From: Nitrososphaerales archaeon | GTDB lineage: Archaea > Thermoproteota > Nitrososphaeria > Nitrososphaerales > Gagatemarchaeaceae | NCBI GenBank assembly: GCA_030038365.1 | Contig: JASHPA010000189.1 | Location: 1 to 37,776, forward strand | Reading direction: 5' to 3' | DNA: 37,776 nt | Shown here: in pieces, positions 15,673-22,534 of the stretch | Position numbering within the stretch: the stretch's first letter is position 1 | Layout: each line of letters opens with the position of its first letter | Translations under genes and position numbers: made by a program | Notes under the pieces: model-generated | What the model saw: only the letters and a program-made list of their open reading frames with translations | Told to the model about the DNA's origin: nothing | The model's database searches: none

Positions 15673-16653
15673 TTGCAGCGCTCTCCCGCCGGCTCCATCC
15701 AGAGGGAGCAAGTGGACGTGCTTCAGCTGCCCGACGGCACGAAGGTAGTCATTCCTGTGATGAGGCTGCAGGGGAACAGGAAGGGCCCAAACCTGGCCAT
15801 CGTGGCTGCGATAGACGGGTGGGAGGTAATCGGGACGGAAGTGATACGGAGAGTCCTCAGGGAGGAGATAGACCCGTCCCAGCTCAGAGGAAACATTCAT
15901 GCTATGCCCGTGGGGAACCCAATCGCCTTTCAGAGGAGCGTCTACAAGTTCGCCACCGACATCCTGGACGTCGATTCGTGTTTTCCCGGCGACAAGAAAG
16001 GCTCCGCCAGCCCGAGAATCGCCAGTGCACTTTGGAACCTAATCAAGGATTGTGACTGCTATCTGAATCTGCACGGGATGGAGGGGCCGAGCATCCCGTT
16101 CGCCTCCATGGCCGGTACCGAAAAGAACCCGGCCGTCTCGAAACTTTCCTACGAAATCGCGAATGCCTTCGGCGTGCTCAGGGTTGAATCTCCGGGGGAA
16201 GGAAAGCGGCGATACAGCAGCTCCAATACCTATGCCATAGAGAAGGGCATCCCGGGCTTCACGGTGGAGCTTCCGCAACCGGCACAATTCATGGAAGAGA
16301 AGGACGTGAAGACCGGCGTCAGAGGCGTGCTGAACGTGATGAAGCACCTCAAGATGATACCCGGGAGGCCCGAACCTCAGACGAGCAAGCCCAAATTCGA
16401 TGACCCCGTCCGATACGAAGGGATCTTCTCTGGCCGTGGGGGGCTCGTCCATCCAGCCTGCAGGCCAGGGACGGTTGTCAAGGCAGGCCGGGTGGTCGCC
16501 AGAACGCTGAACGTCTTCGGTGACGTGGTCGAGGAGATCAGGGCTCCCCGGGACGGTATCGTGATATCGTTCCCTGTCAGTCACGCGGGCATCCCAGTAA
16601 ATCAGGTCGTCACAACGGGCGACCCTGTCTGCTGGATAGGCTACCCGTCCTGA
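15673..16653 (+). CDS. Succinylglutamate desuccinylase/aspartoacylase-family protein with an altered zinc site
   Basis: A 326-residue member of the M14-like AstE/AspA family, zinc hydrolases that cleave N-acyl amino acids. The family's first zinc motif is HxxE, but here it reads DGWE (D48, E51). The third ligand is kept in LNLHG (H134), and the general base is kept in FTVELPQP (E199). The substrate-binding LNRxFPG motif is changed to VDSCFPGD (101-106), losing the arginine. The C-terminal part (about 250-326) is a beta-rich, lipoyl-like domain found in many family members (KAGRVVARTLNVFGDVVEEIRAP). The start is a TTG with a TATA box 28 nt upstream. It may bind zinc through Asp, or act on an unusual substrate; the frame is intact, so it is not a pseudogene by sequence. 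Confidence 0.8.
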   Translation: MQRSPAGSIQREQVDVLQLPDGTKVVIPVMRLQGNRKGPNLAIVAAIDGWEVIGTEVIRRVLREEIDPSQLRGNIHAMPVGNPIAFQRSVYKFATDILDVDSCFPGDKKGSASPRIASALWNLIKDCDCYLNLHGMEGPSIPFASMAGTEKNPAVSKLSYEIANAFGVLRVESPGEGKRRYSSSNTYAIEKGIPGFTVELPQPAQFMEEKDVKTGVRGVLNVMKHLKMIPGRPEPQTSKPKFDDPVRYEGIFSGRGGLVHPACRPGTVVKAGRVVARTLNVFGDVVEEIRAPRDGIVISFPVSHAGIPVNQVVTTGDPVCWIGYPS

Positions 16654-16686
16654 GTACCGAGGACAGGCCGCGAAGCGATGGACGGC

Positions 16687-17349
16687 CTACGCGTATACCC
16701 TGTATGACAAAGCCAAGAAGGCGATTCCCACCGCCGAGGTCAGCACCCCAATGAGCACGCGCTTCTGCCCCGTGACCCTGCCGACGGTGTACCCGAAATA
16801 GAACAGCCAGGCTATCCCGATTGTGTTCGAGACCAGCCAAGCGATGAGTTTGTCGGCGAAGACAACGTATGGCAACGAAAGGGCTAGCCCGGCCGTGAGA
16901 TATACGCCGAGAATTGAAACGAGCCCCGAAAGGTCCTCCCTGCTAAAGACCCCTTGCTTGTCCACCACCGCGTCTGGTGCTTTACTGACGATTTCCTCTG
17001 CGATTGCCTTCTTGGCATCGCGGCTGAAACCGGAGACGAATGTCCCGTCGAGTCCCTCCTGAGCGGCTGCCAGCGCCTTCTCTGGGTCCGCTGACTGGGT
17101 TCTCTTCACCACAATGGTGTCGTTGCCCCTCGATATCGACTGCCCGATAGCGTAGGTGAACCCATCTATCAGGCCCCAACCAACAGAGGCGCCGACGTCA
17201 ACTGCGAGGATGTAATAGAACTCTGTATGGAGCTGTGAGAGCTGGACGTAGCCGTTGATTATCACGAGCATGTAGACCGCAGCTGCGGCCTCCGTCATGA
17301 GGTCCGAGAAATCGAGGTGTTTCCTTGCGAAATGGTGCAGCACGATCAT
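16687..17349 (-). CDS. VIT1/CCC1-type membrane transporter homolog
   Basis: A 220-residue membrane protein. Near the N-terminus it has ILAVDVGASVGWGLIDGFTYAIG, resembling the first helix and DG motif of VIT-family iron/manganese transporters. A hydrophilic cytoplasmic section of about 80 residues (85-135) follows, where VIT proteins carry their metal-binding domain, then three more helices. The glutamate-rich metal-binding pattern of plant VIT1 is not obvious in that section. It shares an AT-rich promoter at 17365-17374 with the divergent SRPBCC gene and converges on the aspartoacylase-like gene. Role in iron or manganese efflux is inferred from the family only. Confidence 0.6.
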   Translation of the reverse strand: MIVLHHFARKHLDFSDLMTEAAAAVYMLVIINGYVQLSQLHTEFYYILAVDVGASVGWGLIDGFTYAIGQSISRGNDTIVVKRTQSADPEKALAAAQEGLDGTFVSGFSRDAKKAIAEEIVSKAPDAVVDKQGVFSREDLSGLVSILGVYLTAGLALSLPYVVFADKLIAWLVSNTIGIAWLFYFGYTVGRVTGQKRVLIGVLTSAVGIAFLALSYRVYA

Positions 17350-17364
17350 GTCTGCTCTTGCTAG

Positions 17365-17374
17365 CCTAAATAAG
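17365..17374. promoter_or_regulatory. Bidirectional TATA box between VIT-like and SRPBCC genes
   Basis: CCTAAATAAG reads as a TATA-like box on both strands. Its centre is about 28 nt from the ATG at 17398 (plus) and 20 nt from the ATG at 17349 (minus), so one box could serve both divergent genes in a gap of only 48 nt. Confidence 0.4.
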
Positions 17375-17397
17375 GCGGGCAGAGCTTGGGCGAAGCT

Positions 17398-17844
17398 ATG
17401 GTCGATACGACGAGAGTTTCGAAGGAAATCAATGCACCCTTACGGTACGTTTACGAATGGTGTACGGATTTCCACGAGGATGACCCAAAAATCACCGGCT
17501 CCAAGAGCAAGAGGAGGATCGTCGAGAAGACCAAGAAGCGGGCCGTTTACGTCATGATATACGAAGGCGCGGATGGCAAGGAGAAGCTGGCTGTCAACTA
17601 CGTCACACTGAAGCCGCCGAACGCATGGTCCCTAGAGCAGTTCGGCGAGGAGGACTACGAGACAGGCGAGTACCGGCTGAAGAGCCTCGGCAAGAACAGG
17701 GCGAGAATCGACATGGTCTTCAAGGAGAGCTGGAAGAACATCGCAAAAATACCGACGATAGAAGAACAGGTCGAGGGCACCAACAGGGTCTGGGACAGAT
17801 ATGTGGCTGCGCTCGAAAGGGACTACAAGGCGGAATCAAAATAG
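17398..17844 (+). CDS. SRPBCC (START/Bet v1-like) domain protein
   Basis: A 148-residue single-domain protein of the helix-grip fold, a hydrophobic ligand-binding cavity. It opens with VSKEINAPLRYVYEWCTDFHEDDPKI, the typical first strand and helix of polyketide cyclase-like SRPBCC proteins, and ends with a long C-terminal helix (TNRVWDRYVAALERDYKAE). The frame extends to 17386, but the ATG at 17398 is placed at the expected leaderless distance from the TATA box, so I chose it. Ligand and process are unknown. It precedes the KaiC-like gene by 94 nt on the same strand. Confidence 0.75.
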   Translation: MVDTTRVSKEINAPLRYVYEWCTDFHEDDPKITGSKSKRRIVEKTKKRAVYVMIYEGADGKEKLAVNYVTLKPPNAWSLEQFGEEDYETGEYRLKSLGKNRARIDMVFKESWKNIAKIPTIEEQVEGTNRVWDRYVAALERDYKAESK

Positions 17845-17938
17845 ACCTCGAACCTGCCGCACCCCGTCGCCCGAAATCGAAGTTTCTAGCTTGCAACGAA
17901 AGGCTGAATAGACTACAGCCCTGTCGTTTGACGGGAAT

Positions 17939-18604
17939 ATGGTCTCGACCGGGATAGCCAGCCTCGACCAAATACTCAACGATGGCTATCCCGAAAAATC
18001 TTCGATTTTGGTCCTAGGCCAGGCCGGTCTCGGGAAGCAGGCATTAGGATACTGGTTCATTCGTTCGGGCCTTACACAAGGAGACTACTGCCTCTACGTC
18101 ACTCATCGTAACGTCTCTGACGTCCTCAGGGACATGAAGGGCTTCAGTATACCAGGTGACCGCATCCCCGACTGGATCGCGAGCGATGGGTCCTCGGTCA
18201 AGTGCAATCTGCGGGATGCGACCGCCATCTCATTCGGTATCAAGCAGGCGCTGCAACGGAACCTGGGTAGGCGCATCAGGGTCGTCACCGATGTCCTCTC
18301 CCCCCTTCTCGTCCTCAACCAATCGGACGCAATGTTCGGTTACTGGACTCAGCTGCTGCAGGAGATAAAGAAGCATGACGCCGTGATCCTGGCGACGGGG
18401 GATGAGGAGATGCACACTCCTGCGGTGATTGCCTCGATGGAACAGTTGTTTGATGGAGTGATAGAGATGAAGCTCTACGAGCAGGGCCTGACGGTGACGC
18501 CGCTGCTCAGAGTGAGGCAGATGCTTGGGCAGCCCCCGCTCCCCGGCTGGTTCCGGTTCTCCTTCGTGCGGGGTATGATGGAGGTAGTACCGAACGTCGC
18601 CTAG
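17939..18604 (+). CDS. KaiC/RecA-superfamily ATPase, single domain, unusual Walker A
   Basis: A 221-residue RecA-like ATPase of the archaeal KaiC group. It begins TGIASLDQILNDGYPEKSSILVLGQAG, as these proteins do. The P-loop reads GQAGLGKQ (27-34), with Gln where Thr or Ser normally binds magnesium, so ATP hydrolysis may be weak. The Walker B strand is RIRVVTDVLSPLLVL. It lacks a second KaiC domain. The end (PLLRVRQMLGQPPLPGWFRFSF) fits the KaiC C-terminus. A membrane protein gene follows by 25 nt, so the pair may form a signalling or surface-organelle module, as KaiC-like FlaH does with archaella; that is inference. Confidence 0.75.
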   Translation: MVSTGIASLDQILNDGYPEKSSILVLGQAGLGKQALGYWFIRSGLTQGDYCLYVTHRNVSDVLRDMKGFSIPGDRIPDWIASDGSSVKCNLRDATAISFGIKQALQRNLGRRIRVVTDVLSPLLVLNQSDAMFGYWTQLLQEIKKHDAVILATGDEEMHTPAVIASMEQLFDGVIEMKLYEQGLTVTPLLRVRQMLGQPPLPGWFRFSFVRGMMEVVPNVA

Positions 18605-18629
18605 TGACATCCTGTTCGATGTCCTCACT

Positions 18630-19346
18630 GTGGTCTTTGTGGCCATTGCCTGCGTCCTGGCGTTGTGGGCGCTCAACCTTAGGAGAGCGCTAGTCGACCA
18701 GCCGTACCGTTCGAGGGCGCTCTGGACAGCTATTGGCGCGCTGACGATTGTTTCCTATGCTGTCGCCGGATATGTTGACAGTGTCTTCGGTCAAGTGCCA
18801 TCCACGTATACCTCGGTAGCGGCTGAGGCCGTGGTCTGGGGCTTTGTCTTCCTGGGACTCTACGGATGGATTGTGAGCAACGCGAATGTAGCTGTCGCCG
18901 CGGATTACTTCAACAGAGACGTCCTCTATTGGAAGAAGGGAGGGAGAATAGCGACCACGTTCATGGTCTTTGCGTCCTATGCGATGTTTAACATCCCAAC
19001 GTTCTGGTTCTCGCAAGCGAACCTGTTCTACGAAGATCTTATCAGTGGAATCGGATACAGTTTTACCATCTTCGTCTGCGTTTACACCGTCGCAGTACTC
19101 TCGATAACTTACCTTCGCATAATGGATAGACGTATCAAGACTTACACGCTCTGGGTCGCACTAAGCGCAGCATTTGTCTTCTTGTCTACTTTCTCGCCGT
19201 CTTCGATTTCGGCCGTCCCTCTTGTCGCGTGCGTGTATTTCATCTATCGCTCGGTCGGCTCGCTTGCTATTCGCACGACCAAACTAGATCCCCTAGCAAC
19301 CGACCGGACGTCCCTCATGCAGATGGGACCGACGAGGCATGCTTAG
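18630..19346 (+). CDS. Seven-helix membrane protein next to KaiC-like ATPase
   Basis: A 238-residue protein with about seven hydrophobic helices and a short soluble tail. I do not recognise a named family; the layout recalls 7TM sensor modules. The start is a GTG at 18630; the reading frame upstream (from a stop at 18585) has no ATG, GTG or TTG, although its codons are still hydrophobic (DILFDVLTVVF). It follows the KaiC-like gene by 25 nt in the same direction. Its last 32 nt overlap, on the opposite strand, the end of the second CWC gene. Confidence 0.6.
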   Translation: MVFVAIACVLALWALNLRRALVDQPYRSRALWTAIGALTIVSYAVAGYVDSVFGQVPSTYTSVAAEAVVWGFVFLGLYGWIVSNANVAVAADYFNRDVLYWKKGGRIATTFMVFASYAMFNIPTFWFSQANLFYEDLISGIGYSFTIFVCVYTVAVLSITYLRIMDRRIKTYTLWVALSAAFVFLSTFSPSSISAVPLVACVYFIYRSVGSLAIRTTKLDPLATDRTSLMQMGPTRHA

Positions 19347-19611
19347 GATTGGTAGCCATCTGCATACTTTGGCGCGCCGACCTCCGCCTCTGTAGGCATG
19401 GACGGTAAACGCAGTCGTTGGTCAAAGCCTTCAACGCCTGGAGCCTCCCTTTCGAGACCGGAACACTTTGGCAGCAGGACCCAGTCCACAACTTGCAGGT
19501 GAAACTACGACCAAGCGCGCAGGTCAGTTCGCGAGAAAAAACCCGTAACTGCCTTATCGTCTCACTAAGAACAGATGTAACTTCGAGACCGGTTGTCGCC
19601 TCATCTCGCAA
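19315..19611 (-). CDS. Diverged CWC-like small protein (copy 2, Cys-depleted)
   Basis: A 98-residue open frame clearly paralogous to the CWC protein at 10414-10635: both share the stretch C-Q-S-V-P-V-S-K-(G/E)-R-L-(Q/R)-A-L-K-A-L-T. The metal residues are eroded: CALCG became CALGR with one codon lost, GCWC became GSCC, and CICPACL became CVYRPCL. Five of eight cysteine positions remain. A GAGGTAA at the end of the ferritin-like gene lies 3 nt before the TTG at 19611, so translation is probably coupled. The tail runs about 30 residues past the family core and overlaps the convergent gene by 32 nt. It may be a decaying gene or one that has lost metal binding; the frame remains open. Confidence 0.55.
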   Translation of the reverse strand: MRDEATTGLEVTSVLSETIRQLRVFSRELTCALGRSFTCKLWTGSCCQSVPVSKGRLQALKALTNDCVYRPCLQRRRSARQSMQMATNPKHASSVPSA

Positions 19612-19614
19612 GGA

Positions 19615-20076
19615 TTACCTCAAACCAAGGGCGTCCTTCAGGTCGATTTCGTGGTCTTGCTCTTGAGCTATGATATCTCTGAGCACTTCTGAGAGCGCGT
19701 ATTCCTCGGCTTCTTCGGCTTCGCTAATCCTACGGCGATAGCTTTTGATGGTTTCTTGCTCGGCGCGTAGGTCGATTTCAAGCATCTTCTTGGAGTCCTG
19801 CGAATATTCAGCGGGCTTCCCCAAGACGGTAGGCTCTCCTCCCAGGTAGTCGATCTGCCTTGCGACTTTCAGAGCATGGTCGAGCTCTTGTGCCGCGTGC
19901 TTCTTCAGCTGGTCGGCTATGTCGCCATACTCCGCGCCCTTCAGAGCTGCGCTGAAGACTACGTACTGGATGATGGCCTTGTATTCGCGTGCCAAATCGT
20001 CGTTGAGGCCATCAATTATCTTCTTTCTGGTTTCGCTTCGGGTGCCTGAAGCGTCAGCACTTGTCGAGCCTGCCAT
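19615..20076 (-). CDS. Ferritin-like (Dps/bacterioferritin-type) di-iron protein
   Basis: A 153-residue four-helix bundle of the ferritin superfamily, probably storing iron or removing peroxide. Predicted metal ligands are E31 in helix 1 (REYKAIIQY), E64 and H67 in helix 2 (QELDH), E106 or E108 in helix 3 (RAEQET), and E139 and H142 in helix 4 (EQDHEIDL). The first 15 residues are polar and disordered-looking. ATG 20076 lies about 31 nt from a TATA-like box at 20102-20112. A CWC-family gene follows 3 nt downstream, with its ribosome-binding site inside this gene's stop region. The Dps-like archaeal subgroup is the likeliest; the sequence alone does not separate it from bacterioferritin. Confidence 0.85.
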   Translation of the reverse strand: MAGSTSADASGTRSETRKKIIDGLNDDLAREYKAIIQYVVFSAALKGAEYGDIADQLKKHAAQELDHALKVARQIDYLGGEPTVLGKPAEYSQDSKKMLEIDLRAEQETIKSYRRRISEAEEAEEYALSEVLRDIIAQEQDHEIDLKDALGLR

Positions 20077-20101
20077 AACGAAGTGAGAAAGGCGAGAAGA
20101 G

Positions 20102-20112
20102 CTTTAGTAAAG
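20102..20112 (-). promoter_or_regulatory. TATA box of the ferritin-like gene
   Basis: CTTTAGTAAAG (minus strand CTTTACTAAAG) is a near-palindromic AT-rich box about 31 nt before the ATG at 20076. Confidence 0.4.
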
Positions 20113-20185
20113 TGCAAGAAAGCTGTATAGGTTTCATTGGAAGTCCCGCTTCGTATCGACAGGAGGGGTGACTTGCACACAGGAA

Positions 20186-20854
20186 CTACGCTTCACCAAT
20201 GATTCCGGCTAGGAGACGATGCTCCGCCTTTCCTAGATGCTCTACGACCGTGGATCCCGTCAGGTTTAGACGCTTTCCGAGCTGGTCGGAATTAATCCGC
20301 TTCGGTACATCGAAGTAGCCGAGCTTGTATGCAAGGAGAAGTACGTTGCGCTGCTTCTCAGTCAGTAAGTGCAGAAGGGAGTCTTCGGCGAAGTCGGCAT
20401 CGCCTACCAAGACTACCTTGTAGCGGAAACCCCTGTCTTCTGCCGCTTCGATAATCGCCTTTATCTGCTTCTGAGTCCCTACGAAGCTGAACCTGAGGCG
20501 ACCGTCCTTAAGGCCTATAGGTCCCTGAAGGAAGCCAGTTCCAGGCTTGTTGCCGTGGCCCAGGAGGTACCCTGGTCTTGCCGTCCTTCTCAGGAATATC
20601 AGCAAGGATGGCGCACCTCCATCGTTCTCACTGCGCTCAAGCACGTGGACCTCTTTGGTGAAACCATCATCCCTGAAGCAGTCCTCTATTTTCGAGGTAG
20701 GATCCTTCAGCCGGATCCTCCAGATCGCAACGTTCTCAGCCTGATCGTTTCTGAGAAGGTGGACCAGCTCCATCGACTCCAATAACCTGAATGCGCTACC
20801 CTCCAACCTCCTGTTCAGTTCCTCTCCGTAAATCTCGATGACGAGCCTGCGCAT
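20186..20854 (-). CDS. Bacterio-opsin activator-type HTH regulator
   Basis: A transcription regulator of about 222 residues. Its last 55 residues hold the HTH_10 domain of archaeal bacterio-opsin-activator-like proteins: LTEKQRNVLLLAYKLGYFDVPKRINSDQLGKRLNLTGSTVVEHLGKAEHRLL. The upstream part is the sensor domain usual in this family; no cofactor motif is visible. The frame extends to 20983, but the ATG at 20854 sits about 28 nt from a TATATA box (20878-20887), and the extra residues would run across that promoter, so I chose 20854. It is divergent from an MFS exporter with 73 nt between the starts, so it probably controls that exporter and itself. Confidence 0.82.
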   Translation of the reverse strand: MRRLVIEIYGEELNRRLEGSAFRLLESMELVHLLRNDQAENVAIWRIRLKDPTSKIEDCFRDDGFTKEVHVLERSENDGGAPSLLIFLRRTARPGYLLGHGNKPGTGFLQGPIGLKDGRLRFSFVGTQKQIKAIIEAAEDRGFRYKVVLVGDADFAEDSLLHLLTEKQRNVLLLAYKLGYFDVPKRINSDQLGKRLNLTGSTVVEHLGKAEHRLLAGIIGEA

Positions 20855-20877
20855 GATGATATGAAGTAGATGCGGCC

Positions 20878-20887
20878 AGATATATGC
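20878..20887 (-). promoter_or_regulatory. TATA box of the HTH_10 regulator
   Basis: AGATATATGC, about 28 nt from the ATG at 20854, decides the start of the regulator. On the plus strand TTCATCAAAAAGCC at 20888-20901 is the better candidate box for the divergent MFS gene. Confidence 0.45.
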
Positions 20888-20911
20888 TTCATCAAAAAGC
20901 CTGCCATATGA

Positions 20912-20927
20912 GGCAATAGGGCAATAG
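20912..20927 (+). repeat. Tandem 8-bp repeat before the MFS start codon
   Basis: GGCAATAG occurs twice in tandem and ends exactly at the GTG start at 20928. It occupies the place of a ribosome-binding site without being one, and could be part of an operator for the divergent regulator. Confidence 0.4.
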
Positions 20928-22376
20928 GTGGACGATGGGCGGGCGGTAGAGAGACAAATCTTGTCAAATCTGCCGCAAAGCAAGGACGAGCCATTCGACT
21001 CTGGTTACGCAAACAGAGCGCTTGTGATACTGTCCGTCATTGCAGGTCTCATCGTCTACGTCGACATCATGCTCACGCCGGCTCTGCCTAAGATAGTGAG
21101 TGAGTATGGAGTGGACATCGACCAAGCGAGCCTCCTGATTTCGTTGTACACGGTGGTCGGGGTGGCCGTCACCCCGATTTTTGGCAAGCTCGGGGACATC
21201 TATGGGAAGAAACGTGTCATGATGTGGATACTGGTCATCTATCTCGCCGCCGCCACCGCAACCTCGTTTGCGCCGACGTTCAACCTTATTCTTGCTTCAA
21301 GATTCGTCCAGGGAGCCGGCCTAGGCGTTTTCGCTCTCTGCTTCAGCCTCGCACGAGAGCAGTTCCCCCGCAACCTTGTGCCTCGCGCCCAGGGGGTCAT
21401 CAGCGCAGTCCAGGTCGCAGGAGGAGGGTTGGGATTGTTTGGAGGCGCAATCGTAACCGACCACTTCGGTTGGCAGGGCAACTATCACATCGCGGTTCCG
21501 GTGATTGCGCTCCTCACAGTCCTAATCTTTTTGACGGTCAGAGAGTCCTCGAACAGAAAACCTGGTGTCAAGCTCGATTATGTCGGCTCGCTCTGGATGG
21601 GAGCAGCCCTCATCGCGATTGTCCTTGGACTCTCAGAGGGAGTCAGCTGGGGGTGGACATCCGCCACGGTACTGGGTCTGCTTACAATTGGTCCTATGAT
21701 GTTGGTGCTTCTCGCGCTTTACGAAAGGCGCGTCGCCGAGCCGGTACTTGATCTCAGGCTCCTGCGCCAGAGGAACGTGATGGTAGCCAACTTACTCATC
21801 ATCTTCTATGGAGTATCGATCGGCATCACTTTCCAGGCCCTCGTTTACACTCTGGAGCTTCCGTCACCGAGTGGGTTCGGAATCGGCATCACGAATGTCG
21901 GGCTGTACCTGCTTCCTCTTGTAGTCGTCCTGCTGCCGGTGGCGCTTGCCGTCGGCACGCTGATTCCCAGATATGGCGTGAAGCCCTTCCTCTACTTTGG
22001 GTCGGTACTGGCCATAATGGCGTTCCTTCTTCTGTCGACGTATACGAGCCCCACGGAGATAGAAGCGTATCTAGTGGTGTACGCGTTCGGCTCAGGTATG
22101 ATGACCGTTTCAATCCAGAACCTCCTGGTGCTTTCCATCGCGAAGACAGAGATGGCGCTAGGGACGTCCTTGAACACGGCTTTCAGGTATGTCGGGCAAA
22201 CACTCGGCGCGCCAGCTGCAGGGGCAATCCTCTCTACGCTGGTCTCGACGTATGTCGTCGCCGGTCAGCCCGTCACACTGCCGTCTCACCTGGCATTTCA
22301 GTACTGTTTCTACGTTCCTGCGGCTGCATTCCTAGCCGTCGCGATTCTGTCGACTTTCGCCCGCGAGGTAATCTAA
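20928..22376 (+). CDS. DHA2-type MFS exporter
   Basis: A 482-residue drug-exporter-like protein with about 14 helices. Motif A is clear (GKLGDIYGKKRVM), helix 1 carries a membrane aspartate (VYVDIMLTPALPKI), motif B is RFVQGAGLGVFAL, and the motif C region is VAGGGLGLFGGAI. The start is a GTG directly after a tandem GGCAATAG repeat. The divergent HTH_10 regulator is its likely controller. Substrate is unknown. It is not closely similar to the other two MFS proteins in this window, so these are separate exporters and not a local duplication. Confidence 0.88.
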   Translation: MDDGRAVERQILSNLPQSKDEPFDSGYANRALVILSVIAGLIVYVDIMLTPALPKIVSEYGVDIDQASLLISLYTVVGVAVTPIFGKLGDIYGKKRVMMWILVIYLAAATATSFAPTFNLILASRFVQGAGLGVFALCFSLAREQFPRNLVPRAQGVISAVQVAGGGLGLFGGAIVTDHFGWQGNYHIAVPVIALLTVLIFLTVRESSNRKPGVKLDYVGSLWMGAALIAIVLGLSEGVSWGWTSATVLGLLTIGPMMLVLLALYERRVAEPVLDLRLLRQRNVMVANLLIIFYGVSIGITFQALVYTLELPSPSGFGIGITNVGLYLLPLVVVLLPVALAVGTLIPRYGVKPFLYFGSVLAIMAFLLLSTYTSPTEIEAYLVVYAFGSGMMTVSIQNLLVLSIAKTEMALGTSLNTAFRYVGQTLGAPAAGAILSTLVSTYVVAGQPVTLPSHLAFQYCFYVPAAAFLAVAILSTFAREVI

Positions 22377-22492
22377 GGAATCCAGATCCGCGTGACCAAG
22401 AACCCGCCAGTCCAGGGGTCGCTGACTCGATCTGCCGCCGACGAGTGAAGTCTCACCTGGTTTCTGGGTCAAAGGCTTTGCGTTCCAGACAA

Positions 22493-22500
22493 CTTAATAG
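22493..22500 (+). promoter_or_regulatory. TATA box of the HerA-like gene
   Basis: CTTAATAG is centred 38 nt before the ATG at 22535, implying a short leader of about 12 nt. Confidence 0.35.
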
Positions 22501-22534
22501 ACGTCACCGGCTCCCACTCGGGGTCTGATGGTAG

